Both the position numbers and the translations under genes were made by a program. The notes under the pieces were generated by a model. It made no database searches. It was not told the origin of the DNA and saw only the letters and a list, made by a program, of their open reading frames with translations. From Dactylellina haptotyla (lineage: Eukaryota; Ascomycota; Orbiliomycetes; Orbiliales; Orbiliaceae), in NCBI GenBank assembly GCA_031310005.1, contig CM062384.1, positions 1,116,001 to 1,180,000 on the forward strand: a stretch of 64,000 bases of DNA, read 5' to 3'. Position 1 is the first letter of the stretch. Each line of letters opens with the position of its first letter. Positions 44,101-56,736 of this stretch are shown in pieces.

Positions 44101-46610
44101 ATTTTTAAAGAGAAAGTCGTTTCGATGCTCTGGTTGTCGGGGAACAGGGCTTGTTCCTGCGTACGACGCCTGATAGGTTCCTGGTGTTCTAGCGCCCTGA
44201 GCCGTGCCTGTGAGGGATAATATACGTGTTATGAACTGCAAGAGATGTCACATCTCTCCCTAGTTAGTCCCGATCAACGGGTACAGGAGATTTCCACGAA
44301 TTTTGTTCCTGTACCTTTTCCAAGAAGAGCAAGTTGGGGATGGTGAGAGGAGAACGGGGTGACCGATAGGCTCACGATATAAAATTCACACCATTTACGG
44401 ACGGGTTGTTATCCACGAAGAACATGTTCACAACTTCAATGCACGTGCACGAGATAACAGAAGCTTTGATATCATTGAATAAGTATTTATTCTTTTAAAT
44501 TTAATATCCGTATGAAGAGGCCGTCCGATCCTGCATATTCGGATAGGGCGTTTCCTTAATCCACCCGGTTACCTATAATCTGCTGTTGAACACGAAACTT
44601 TTTTTCCTTCTCTCCTATGTTCACGCTAAATCGAAAGCCCTGTAGATAGCCACTCCTTCTGAAATCGGCGCCTTCTGCGGCCTGGAATATTCCAAAAAGA
44701 ATTCTACTAGCTAGCTACTGACTCGATGACCCCATGTATCGCAAGTTCATAGGCTTGTTCGCGTTCGCAAAATTCTGGCGCTCCTTCAGCTACCGATGTG
44801 ACCAGCATCTCTATTCTCGCTAATAGGGCGACTGCTACAAGGTATCGAGGAGGCGATCTCACGGATTGCGGGCCATCAGTTGCCGATTCACAGACCTCTT
44901 TGCAGTCGCTAGTGATTTTGGGAAGGTGACTTTAGAATGATAACCAAGGACGACACTGGCAACGCAGAAAGCATACCAAAAAACACTTCTGGTTGGCCCC
45001 CATGTCGACTAGGCCAGACCTCGCACCCCTCGCAAAATTCGCAGACTCGGAAAATAACTCGTCCCGCGAATCCAGGCTCATCCTGACCGCTATCCATGTT
45101 GAAGTTCGTAGCCAAAAGTCTCTTCGAGGAGGAGCGGAACGAATCCGACCTCGTATACTGTCGGGGAATATCACCCTAAACCAAGAGTAATAAGCTCAAG
45201 GCTACCTATCTTCATGCCTGTCAAAGCTGCAAATACAAGGAACTACCCCAGATCTTCAAGGTATCTTTGAGCCTGGAGCGGTATATTTTTTAAACCGTAG
45301 AGAGCTCTACCGCTCAATCATGCGATCATACGATCCTGAATTCTTGATACCAGTTGAGATTGTCAAAGCTTCAAGGCAGACATCGACTCGGCGGGCCGGG
45401 TCTACGTTCTCGACCCTACGCTGTCGAGGAAAATACAATTCCCAACAGTTCGGTTCAACTTGTCACAGTGGGGTTTTAAAATCACCGTTATGGAACTCCA
45501 GACCAGGCCGTCTCTCGCGGGTTTCTTTGCGAAAAAAAGAGACCTCTGAACTTGTCACCTGTGGTACGGTTAAACCGGCAAAATACATCCGTTTCCCTTT
45601 CCAGTATGTTCTCCTTGTTCCCATTGATACGGCAGCGGGGTAACTAAAAGTCAAAGAGCTGGAGGATGTTCGTCTTGGAGTCCCACCTTTCTGGCCCCCG
45701 TTTCAATTGCATCTCCCTCTCCCTCTATTTATTTCCACGCAGAGGTTGGGTTTCTGGTATTGGTAAGTAATAGATTACCAATTGCTTGGTGTCGGGCCAC
45801 GCTTGTGTAGACCATTGTTCTAAGTGAAAAAAAAAAACATCACACCAATTTCGGCTCACCGGTTCACTTGGCTTGACACTTAGCAACGAACCCACTATAG
45901 ACGCCGGAGGGATGAGGCGAGGTGCATATCTGTTATATTAAGCGTTGGATTTGTGCAGAAGCGACAAAAATGATTGTTTCAAGACGTTTGTTGAGGGGCT
46001 GTCAATCTTATAAGGATGAAAAAATGATTATTAATTTTTCTTGTTTCCTGTGGACTAAATTACATTGGCTAGAGATAATAACGTGATACGGACTATAGGG
46101 GAATAATAGCATGTTGTGATAGAAAAAGAGGTTCAGGCTTGAGGGCGGTTTCAAATATACAGAGAAATTTTTGATAAAGGAGATTTGAAAGGAAAACTAG
46201 GGGAATGACAAACAAGAAAAAGCAGCGCATATCAAAAATTGCAAGTAAATTCTAATGAGTGGACTGGTCTTCAGTGAAGTTCAACATTCAAGTAAGGAGA
46301 AGCAAGGCTTAGGTCCATAAACGCCAGAGCTAAAATATTACCCAGCAGAAAAAAGAACGTGAAATATTAAGGGAAACAACAAAGTTTAAAGAATTAACGA
46401 GAGAAAGCAGTTTTGTAACCTGTGAGAAGCGAAATATCAAAGACGCCAGTTTTTTCGCAAAATAACACCTGTAGATTATAGAAATAAAAGACTATATCGT
46501 CATCATAATCGCATGACGCTGAAATATTTTAAAAGAATTGATCAAAATCAAGTCGTACAACGAATAGAATTGGAAGAAAATCTAGGGCTATAGAAAGTCA
46601 TAGCCGAACA
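41191..46610. other. Gene-poor 5.4 kb
   Basis: No open frame here has a domain I recognise. A (TG)n tract lies at 43049-43065. Around 44,734-44,930 a broken frame resembles a signal peptide followed by APSATDV, recalling the mature N-terminus of the WSC protein (see findings). No terminal repeats, target-site duplications or reverse-transcriptase or transposase motifs were seen. Confidence 0.35.
43049..43065. repeat. (TG)n microsatellite
   Basis: About eight TG dinucleotides lie in a gene-poor stretch. Confidence 0.85.
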
Positions 46611-48505
46611 TTACACTCGTGCTTCGGTAAACATTCTAATGTACTGTTAGCATATTGGGCTAAGATTGATATGATTGCTGTGAAATCGACTTACTTTCCA
46701 TACTCATTCTCGACGTCGGCAAGGAGGGCATAGACTTTGATGGATTGTGTTCTGTCCTCTATACTCTTTCGGTTTTCGGGAGTAGAGGGAGGTGTGTCGG
46801 CTCGTGCAATTTCAGGCGCAGCATCAACACTAAGTGCGGCGGCAACGTGCTCCAACAACTTGCGATGGACCTGAGCCCTTCGAGTCTCTGCTCTGTCCAT
46901 CTTGGCTTCCCAGTCATCTATCGAACTATCGAGATCGGCGAGGGCTTCTTGTTGCTTGAGCAATGTTTCTCTTGAGAAGCCACCAGATCGATCGGAGCGG
47001 AGATGTTGAAGCATCTTCATGTGAAGAGCTTTCTTCCCTGATCGGAGGGATTGGTGTGTTCTTCGAAGATATTCACAACGCTCTTCAAGGGACGCAAGTT
47101 CCGCGGTAAGAGAATCAACTTCTGTTGGTGATAGGACTGCAAACTTTTCACAAGTTTTCCGTGCTGCACTCTGAAGGGAGGCAATCACAGGCGGTTGTAG
47201 GGTCTTGACCACATCAACAGGACGCATTCCTCTCGGCATTGTCCTGTTTGCAGTGCTTCTCCTCTTCTGGGCAGTAGGAGTTGGAGTCCCAGCCTTAGCT
47301 CTTTGGACATCTCGCTCCGAAGCGTGTCGGCGATGGGCTACAGCAGTAGGTCGAACAGGTTTCTCAACAGTGGACTCGGAAGCGCCGCGAACACGGTGTG
47401 TGGCAGGTCTGCTAACATGGAGCGGTGCAGTGTCCTTGGGTGGGACAGTTGGCGGCAGGTCATCCGCAGGAGATGGGAGTGTCGAGACCGGTGGGTTTGG
47501 TGCCATGCGGGAAGGGAATGTAGCAGCAGGCGATAGTTTTGGAGTTGGTGCTACTTTGGGAGTGTCGGCCAGTTTGAGCGTAGACTCGGACCGCTTATGC
47601 AGCAATACCTTTGGCCTATCGACATCCCTAGCACTGGATGTTGAACGCTTGTGCTCCTTCTTTTCAGAGTGCCTGAACATAGTGTCACCGCTGCCAAAAG
47701 GAGGCGCGGAAAAAGCAGATGATGGAAGGCTGGCTTGTCTATCATGTGCTGGAGGACGACCAGGGATTGTGGCTATCAAACCGTTAGCGCTAATATATAT
47801 TGTGATATTGAAATTGAAATTAGCACTCACGAGAATCCATGGGCAGCTCTTGCTCATGAATTAATTCAACTCCTGTCTGGATCTCGGGCATACTACCCTT
47901 GCGACGCATGAATGTTTCCTTAGCCTTCATTTTAGCGCCCGCTAGGTAGGACCCTTTGGCAATGGTATGGGCTTTTGTATTAGGGCTGACTGGCCGTCCA
48001 TTCTTTGTGCACAGAGGTGCGTCACCTGGGAGAGGAGGCAAAGACATCGTTGGCGGCGGAGTCAGGTTTTGGGCTGCTCTTGTTGGCGAGTTCTGTCTGC
48101 TGTTGGAAGCAGAACGAAAAGGGCCAGGTGATCCTGCTCGGGACTCACTCCGAGAGGCAAAGGTTGGCAATGGAGGCAGGATGCTCTGAATTCGGTGGAA
48201 AAAACAACCGGGTCAGCATACGATCCGGAGAAAACACTGATATCAAAAACAGGATTTGAGGCAACTCCGTCGATACAATTATAATCATATGCATGTTGGA
48301 AGTGCTCGATCCGGGTCATTGATTGGGTGCATATACATACCACTCTATTGTCCGCGCCGCTATCATTGAAACCCGATAACGGGCTGTTGGACAGGCTAAA
48401 CTTCTGTCTCTCCTGTTCGTGATACACAGAATTGGTAACGTGCGAATCCGGCGCCTGAGGACCTTGCCTCGACGGAGCACGAGGGGGGAAGAGCGTCAAC
48501 GCCAT
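46611..48505 (-). CDS. Disordered Ser/Pro-rich protein with C-terminal coiled coil
   Basis: I assemble four exons: 48505-48341, 48185-47831, 47772-46695 and 46635-46611, giving 540 residues. Residues 1-350 are rich in Ser, Pro, Arg and Thr and probably disordered, with a short conserved-looking island (AKGSYLAGAKMKAKETFMRR, then GSMPEIQTGVELIHEQE near residue 160). Residues from about 380 to 490 form a heptad-rich helix: LTAELASLEERCEYLRRTH, SLRSGKKALHMKMLQHL, then LADLDSSIDDWEAKMDRAE and RKLLEHVAAAL. I recall similar filamentous-fungal proteins being labelled 'up-regulated during septation', but cannot confirm this. The last exon is inferred: the frame reaches TAA inside a GTAAGT donor, and splicing 46694-46636 (CTAAC branch, TTAG) replaces it with seven more residues. 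Without splicing the protein ends at 46691. Confidence 0.7.
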
Positions 48506-51500
48506 CTCGACTGGTTTGCGGTTGGTGTTGCAGCGGTAGCTGGTACCGAGAGCGTGTGTTGTTGGATTGTTCCCTGCAAGAAAAGGCCGGCCCGCAAGTT
48601 CGACTATCGATATATCAAAATCCTAGCAACCGTTTCTCGATTTCTTCTCGTATTCGTAGCCGGAAACCAAATATATATAAAAAAAGGGTAGGTAAGGTTG
48701 CGAAGTTCGAAAAGGCCCGTTTTCCCAATCAGCAAATAAAGAAAGAAAAAATTTTATAGTGGAGAGGATGAGGAGCTTTGTCGTCAGATTGTAGGGAACC
48801 AGCACTATTATAGTCCTTCGCAGAAGGATCGATTGTCTTCCGTCGTAGACCGCCTTCCGCGACTATTCAAGCTTGTTTGCAAAGGCAAATGGAAAAGTCG
48901 AAACAAACTGTCACCTCGCAGTCGTGGGGAGGGCGTAGTGGATATATGTGCCCGCCCGAATAATATAGCAAGCACTCACTATGGGGTGTGTGCTCTTCCT
49001 TTCCCCTTCTCACTCCACGTCTGGTGCACATTACTGGCCTGGCCCTCTCTCTAGCCTCACCGACCTTTTCTGCAGCCCATATCAGGTAAGGAACAGGAAA
49101 AAATAAAAAATAAAAGACAAAGGGCACAAAAAGCAAAGGCCCCACTAGCAGCCCGACGGGGGGCTGTCAAGATTTTTAGACAGGCTTCCGGTCCTTCCCC
49201 CAGGGCCTGGTGTCAGGAGGGAGTCCTCGTTCTGGGAGACTCACGCCCATCTGGAACTAAGCGGGCGGTGGACGGGTGGATGCTTTTTCCTGCCCCTCTC
49301 TCTCGCAAAAGCAAAGAGGGGAGCCGTTGGGTGGTGGCTCCTCACTACCTACTGTTCTGGGGAGGGAAGGTTTCAAGATGGACATGCGCACGGTTGAGAC
49401 GTGTGAAGGCATGGGTGTGGTGCAAGGTGTTGGGGTGTGGGTTAATGTACCGCACGCTGAAGGCAAGACTGCAAGCCCAGTTGCAACCTTGCACATCAGA
49501 ACAAGAAAGTAGCTTGGTCTCTTCGATATTATGAAGGACGATATTGTGATGAGAACGAATCGCGATCGCAAGAGAGAGCGGGAGGAAAAAGAGAACATTG
49601 AACACTCACGGCGAACCCTCTCTCTCTCTCTCGTCGCCCTCCGTGACAGTACGACGGAGGCTTGAATGTGCGAGCACCGGCGTGCTTTGCCTCGTTTAGT
49701 CCTGTTTGGCAGCCACTATGCAACCTGCAGCTAACATCTTTGAAACAATCCAGGAGGTGGTCTACCAAAAAATTTTGAGGTTTTGGCCCAGGAAGCCTAT
49801 GTAATATACTTATTTCGAGGTCTTTTCGAACAATAGAACAATATGTTCGATACAGCGTACTGAGACCGATTCTTTGCAGCATAACGGCATAATGATGAGA
49901 CGGGCGATCTCTTCTTACCCCGAAGCAACTGTAGACGAGATCGAAAATCTATCGCGACCGTCCGTATTTTTGGCGTCTTCGAATCCGTCCGAAACACGCC
50001 TTCCTCTCAATTCTTAGCTAATCTCTATGAATCCGAAAAAGTGTTGTTCTAAAGCTAACGGGGCTCCTATTCATGCTGATTGCGCAAAGTTGCGGATGCT
50101 TACTGATTGGTGATAGCCGCCCATAGACGTGCAAAAAGTCGAGAGGACAATCATCCCCGAGATCTGGGGACGGGATGTCAGGCCATCTGGAGTTTACAAT
50201 CACAACCGGGCGCTCATCCTTTTCGCATTTTCATTCATCGACCTCACTTTGGTGTCATGCGGAGAATCTTCGATGAATGCCTCTCTTATGCACAGAATAC
50301 CCACTTCTGTACACCAAAAATAATCAGGTACAGGAAGTTCGAAACGTCGAACGTATCGATCGGTATCCTGCCCGGATGGCCATTTACCACTTAATGCACC
50401 TTTCAATTAATCATTCACACTACATGTATTTGTCTTCTCGGGTCAAGACTCCACTTATCCGGAGCCTTCTAATCCGAATGACTTACATATGACGCATTTA
50501 ATATTAGAATAGAAAACAGTCTTTCAACATAGGATATATACTATCACAAATTTCCCCTAAACTCTGATGGTCGCTCTGACTTAGAGCTAAGATTATAAGA
50601 TGCAACATGTTTAGTGAATAATAAGTCGTTCGCCCTCTCCGGTGACTCGAGGTATTCACGGTGACTTACGGGCATTGGCTCTCTGCGTAGGTGTTGCGCC
50701 CTCCCCAGGTCTGAAAATCCCTTCCCCTTTCACCCGAGACTAGTTTTCCCCAGATCAAAACGTCAAGTTAAATTAGACTACTAGAGATAAAAGTTATTCG
50801 ACCCGTCCTAAAGTTTAAAACCTCAAACAAAGCTATCGTTGCTTATTAGCTAACTCTACTGGATTCTTTGGAGGTTGATGGCGCTGGTGTCTCTAGCAGC
50901 TGCAGTTGTGGGAAACTAATCCGATATTCCGGTCCGCCCGACAGGCTGTGCAATCCGCACCAAGCCTGGAAATCAAATCGCAAAGGAAAGCCTTTGGGGG
51001 CATCGCTTGAATACTAATTGTTTCGTTTCGGTTTGAGCAGATGACTTCCTACTTGCTGCATGCGACAGGCGGCCCAATTAACAAGATCCCAGTTGCCATC
51101 CCGGGAACCCAAATGCTCGAAATCAAAAAGCTGGGAACATCGTAGTAATGTCGGCTCGCTTCCGTCGGTGGGCACACAACCAAGAGGAAGGTCTAATAGG
51201 CTCCTTTTAAGCCGAATGGCACAATCTACAAGGGTTTAACTAAGGTAACAGCAATCTATCTGTGGTTGAAACACGAATGGGCTTTTTCAGACAACAGCAA
51301 TTGGGGGTCCAAAAAACATTGCTGATTGTTTCTTCATGATTACGCCAATTAATGAAAATGTGTTGTTTGATACCGGCGCATGGTCTCCCGTCTGGCGGTT
51401 AGGTCTTGATAAACCAAACATTCGGATACACCTTAAAATCCTTTGAAGTAGGATTTTCTATCCAATAATGTATCTCCATTATAATTGCGTCTTGTTTCTG

Positions 51501-54500
51501 AGGTTTCGTTAGCTAAGACAAGCTGAACGGCCCCGTGAGCCTCAAACTGAATGGGCCAAACCACACCACTAGACTTGAATCATGAAGAATATGAGCTCTA
51601 GCTCTCCACAAGCGTAAAAGTTGATTCATAGCCGCCTTTGGGTCTGCTGCTGCAGCTAATGGCGTGATAAAGCAATATAGTAATTTCCTAGACGGGACAA
51701 CATCCGAAGGCACAATGCAATGCAGGTACGGCGGCCGTGTGCATTCATCCACAGATAAGGGATAGTTGTGTGTTTTAAAACAAATATACCTCATGCCTCA
51801 ATGTACACGTGAACATGCCTATGCAATGCCTCACAATCCCATCACGCAAGTCAGAATGTAGCAGCTACGCGGCCCCAATTCACATTATCACAGCTGTCCA
51901 GTTTCCCGCCGAATTACGCTATGTTCCTAGCACATCCCACATGATCGACCTGAATCCTTGATGCCACGCATAAAATTAATATTCGAGCTGTCAGTTAGCT
52001 TGTGCCATGTCTTATGGTCTAACTAGATCCAATTCAACCATCAGTCCTTCAACAATAGTCCTTTAAAACGCTTTAGACTCCAGACCTCTTATTTTTAATG
52101 TCTAATGTGTGCGCATTGGCTCGTGTGTCTTTAAACTTTGTTAAACTTTGCCACGGATATCAAATAGGTCATCGTATCCTCGAACACAGACCGTAAGACC
52201 GGAACAGTCCCGCCATGTGGCCGCCCACAGGAAAAATGCTATTTTTTCTTCCATTTTTCTTGCTCCCGACAGTCCGTGTAATGGAAATGTATTAGACCTG
52301 CCGCTCTGTCAAAGCGTCGAGTATCTGAGCGCTCTAGCCGCATCAGCGTTGCCTTTTCCCGATTCAGGCTTTATTCGTAATTATCTCATGCATCGTGGCA
52401 ACAAATCGAACCACAGATAACGTTGGGCTAATTGCCATAGAAAAATGCAAGATCCAATTTTAACCAGAAGTGAACCTTTGGTGACGAAGGGGAATCGAAT
52501 CCGATCCAGCAGCTATCCTGGATCGCACATGCGTCGTAGAAATACCAGGCAGGCAGCCAATCGGCGACCCGTCTGATGTTTAATTTTTGCGTAATCGTCA
52601 GGACGTTGAGGTTCTCGTCTATCGCAACGCATTTCGGGCAATGATTTCGAAATAGGAAGTTACCTGTTCTGGGCCCCGGGATCCGAGGCACAGAGCCATT
52701 CGAATTTCGCGTTTGAAGAAGCATCAGAACAAGCTGGAACATGTTGGCATATGTTCTTCGCATCAAACATCGAATGTTCCTCGCGCCTAAAATTAGGGCT
52801 GAAAGGTACATCTCGACTTTACAAAAGGTTATTTCTGCCGAACTTTGGCTGTTATCTGATAAATGATTATCAAATTGCTTCGCAAATCTGGAAGGAGGCG
52901 GACTGCATGCTGCCGTTCTCCACCTCACAGAAAATTCTAATGTGGTGGGCTGGGTGTTGCAGCTCCAGCTGTTTCGTTTCAGAAAGTAGGCGAACTCGTA
53001 AATCGACAGGTATGGCATGCATATGCGTCCCGCTTGCTAGTCTGCCTACTGGCTGGCTGGAAAAGCGACAAATAGAAATACTCGATGGGGCTTTTTCTCC
53101 GTGATTCATGTCACATACATGTTCGAAAGAAGGTTGGGGCCATACTCCAAGGAAAGAGGTTTTGCAGTCAACCAATTTATTTCCTTGTGCCTCGTGCTCA
53201 GAATTCAATCAATCGGGAGGGAGGGCAAAGATGCAGGTCTCACCTGTTTTGCGGAGCAATCGTTGACTCCAACAAAAAAAACGTGGTCTCGCTTGTGACA
53301 GGCTTGAACGAGTTGATCACCCACGCCTGGATAATCCTTCGGATATTAACCCGTTTCAAAGAGTGCTGTTCATTTCTGTTTGTTGCAAATGGTGATCTAG
53401 AATATCCAAGCCTCGCAGTCTTTTGCTTTGTAGACTGCATTGTAAATCTGTTGCATTTTACCCTAAATAGTTTTCATTGGTGCCTTGTCCCGCCCGCAGG
53501 ACCCGGACTACTTGGCCGGTTGCTTCCGTTTCGTCCAAACCTCGTATTTGAATGTGGAATTGCGAGTTTGCCGCTGCTTTGACCCCACGGATTTCTCTGG
53601 GCACTCCACTCGTCTAGCCTGCATTTTATATTATATATTTTTTATAAAATTAACCGAACAGTGGCTGCTTCGAGACCCGGTTTGCATCTATAGATACAAC
53701 GAAATTTTTTTTATTCATTCTCGTTTCCCCTCTTTAAAAAAACAACCTTTCCACTATCCGGTAAAATTGGAAGGCATTCGATAGGTTGAGATATTCCGTT
53801 TCATCAGTCAGCAATCAAAGCTCAGGCCTTCTTCGACACATCTGCCTTGCAGCTTGCATTTTAAAATAATTATAAAAACCAGGGTGGCTGGTTCGACGAT
53901 ATCACCTGAGAATTTTGATCTGCGTGCCCTATTGGCCTTTTGCATCAGCGACTCCACCTTTTAAAAGGTCAATACGTGTACATGTTATCTATTTGGGATT
54001 AAAAAATCGAAATATCTCCACGGAAGAGATAAGGATAATTTACATGAAGATCAGTTCACAGCACACGGGCTGGATGAATTTGACTGGGCGACGTTAGCTC
54101 TTTGCCATCTATATGGTGCGATATGTGGTGAATCCTGAATTCTCGTAAAAATTTACGGCTATACTACGATCATAATAAAATAGCTCTTCAATTATTCTAT
54201 TCAGTTATGACAGTGCTACTAGGGAGGCAAGATGATAGACATATCGAAGAGAACGGGCTTAACTCACCGTGGTTTGTTAGCTACCTCGGAGGTTACCGTT
54301 TCGGAATTGTAGACAATATATGCCCGGTACATGTCGGGTGTGTTTCCGGGTTCTTGCCTCCGGTAGTCGGGAACAGCGACTTGCCATAGTACCGCCCGAA
54401 CACAAGACCGGGAAGTCCTCAGCTTCATTCAGCTTCCGAAATTTTTTTTACCTCTACCGGCTGAAAGATGGACCATGTTTAGCAGAGCTCCTTGACCTAG

Positions 54501-55637
54501 TTACTAGTTTTGTCTTGCCTCGGGGATCTCAAAAAGGCAGCATTTTCGACCATGTCTATCCCAGACGAAATCAGTAGCGGTTCCACGGAACAAAGCGAGT
54601 TGCACAGCCTCCCCTCGACACACGATTGCAAGGCTTTAGTACAAAATTTCCCTATCTAAACGTTTATACGGTATACACAGGCGAGCGGACTAGCGGTAGA
54701 AACGCGTATCAGACAACGTCATGAATATGGAACACATCGAACATTCCATCTGGGTACCCACATCAGTTAGTGCGATCGATATTTTTCCTATACCGTCTTG
54801 AGATCTTTTTATAGACACCTAGGACTACCGATGTTGGTGAAACCGAAGGAGTGTTAGGAATCACAGACGAGAGGCCCTTAGACCAAACAAGTTAAGCAAG
54901 CTCGGTCGACCGGTCATTTTCACCTGAAGATAGACAAGAGCTCTCGCGATCTCGACAGCTTGAGAGAATTAGTAAAGGTTGAGTTAAGTCCAGTACGATT
55001 TATCCAGTGATTAAAATCCAGCCCTGTGTTTCGTGTTTTAAATGTTTCAATAACACCTACTGCCTAGGCCTGCTATGTCTGTGGATATGCCCCCGTCAGA
55101 CCACGGAACGCATTGTGCCTCGCATAAAAATCCGGCATCTATGTAGGCGAGAATCTCGGCACAAACAGAAACGTGGGCAGTGGAACATAATATACTGCAA
55201 ACGGAAGGCTAACATGACGTGATATCAATATAGATCTGATGCTTTAGATATATTTCAATAATATGCGAATCCATTGAGTATCGTTACAGCTGTACCTATA
55301 GCGGTTGGGCTATAAGATCACAAGAGGCAGCTGGTGAGTTGCAGCATTGAAAATACCACAGGGCTTTGATGTTGCGTTGCGTCTGGGTCTGATCCTTGCG
55401 GATTAGTCAGAACCCGTTCAGCTCTGTGAGTCCGCGCAGCTTGGCCGGGGCAATGACTCTTCAATATATCGTGCACGTTTCGCGTTCAGAGGCATATAAA
55501 AGAGTATAATCTGGATGATTATGCATCGCGGGTCTCTGCTGATTAAACATCTACCTCTGTACGCCAATCTTGCGAATCTATTGGGTTATTCTAGACTTCG
55601 AATCACAGAGAGATCATTTGCTCGCGTTCAGATCAAG
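48506..55637. other. Gene-poor 7.1 kb
   Basis: The left end holds the promoter of the coiled-coil gene, with a CT run at 49619-49632. Beyond it I find no supported gene. The longest open frames (196 codons at 52,428-53,018 minus; 165 codons at 53,085-53,582 plus) have no signal, domain or codon bias and fit chance expectation for this length. No intact transposable element was recognised, though old decayed ones cannot be excluded. Confidence 0.35.
55494..55502 (+). promoter_or_regulatory. TATA box of the NADAR gene
   Basis: ATATAAAAG lies 136 bases before the chosen ATG at 55638. Transcription would be expected to start about 30 bases downstream, near 55,525-55,530, which favours ATG 55638 over the in-frame upstream ATG at 55515. 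Confidence 0.5.
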
Positions 55638-56736
55638 ATGGCGTCTTCCTCAAGTTCAAACAACACACAAATTGACACGGACAACGGTGTCTATTTCTGG
55701 AAACCCGATCAACCGTTCGGGTTTCTGGGACAGTGGTATCCGTCGAACTTCACGGTCGCCACAGGTGACGGGAAACAAGTGGAGTATCGGAACTGTGAAC
55801 AGTGAGTATTTCTACCGTCTATGGCCCTTAATAGAAAGTTGTTGCGGACTTAGTGTAGATTGCCCATGCACCTTCGGTTGCTGAGCCTTTTTCTCATTTT
55901 ATCTATCAAATGCGGAAATAATTTCGAACAATTCCCAAAATCGCGAGATGAAGGAGCAAAGGAAGGCTAACCAATTTATCGAACTTGACAGGTATATGAT
56001 GCACCAGAAAGGTAAACCTTATCACCATATCAGCGTCGGCGATAATTTTCCTGTGTGATATTTGAGATTTTTTATGCATATAACGGGTGGTTAGGGAGCG
56101 GGGCGGATGGACCATCCCCTCTAATCCACGTGCACAAAAATCTGCCCTTGTTCTTACTTTGGCGTGAATCAGGCTTGTACATGGTGATGTTTTGTATGCA
56201 AAGAAGGTCTAGAGGATCCCGTTCTGATGATCAAACCTCGCATGCAGGAGTTCTTTTCGCGCCGGATGACCCTGTTACGGCGGAGATTCTTACGGCAGAG
56301 CTGCATCCGGCGACGATAAAGGCGTTAGGCCGACAGGTTCCGAACTTTGATGACGATACCTGGAAGGAACATCGATACGAGATCGTTGTGAAGGCGAATT
56401 ATTACAAGTTCACTCAGAATGAAGATCTGAAGAAGCAATTGTTAGAGACAGGGAATAAAGAATTGGTAAGTCGTCAGTCTGCGGCGTTTCGTATGGGCGG
56501 CATTGTCCGGATTATCGATACGAACCTAGAGGTGATCATGAGGATTCGATCTGACGCGACTATCATTCTCTTAGGTTGAAGCGTCGCCCCGGGACAGAAT
56601 CTGGGGTGTAGGATTCGGCGCGGTGAATGCTCCTAAGAGTAGAGCAAAATGGGGTTTGAATCTACTCGGAAAGGCATTGATGGATGTGAGAGAGACGATC
56701 CGAAAGGAGGAAGAAGAGAAAGCAGGGAACTCATAG
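55638..56736 (+). CDS. NADAR / YbiA-family N-glycosidase-like protein
   Basis: The family (DUF1768, RibX/YbiA) cleaves N-glycosidic bonds: bacterial members act on riboflavin intermediates and some remove ADP-ribose from guanine in nucleic acid. I assemble four exons, 55638-55801, 55992-56011, 56248-56465 and 56575-56736, giving 187 residues, the usual length. Conserved blocks: FWKPDQPFGFLGQWYPSNF, the active-site region CEQYMMHQK at about residues 53-61, IKALGRQVPNFDDDTW, YEIVVKANYYKFTQN, LVEASPRDRIWGVG and NLLGKALMDVRE. Exon 2 is only 20 nt but carries YMMHQK, so it cannot be skipped. An upstream in-frame ATG at 55515 would add 41 residues but lies too close to the TATA box at 55494. Substrate in this fungus is unknown. 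The MFS remnant downstream is the nearest neighbour. Confidence 0.9.

Noticed and set aside
52428-53018. 196-codon minus-strand open frame in the gene-poor block
   Set aside because: Length is within chance for 64 kb in six frames; no recognisable domain, signal peptide or splice support.
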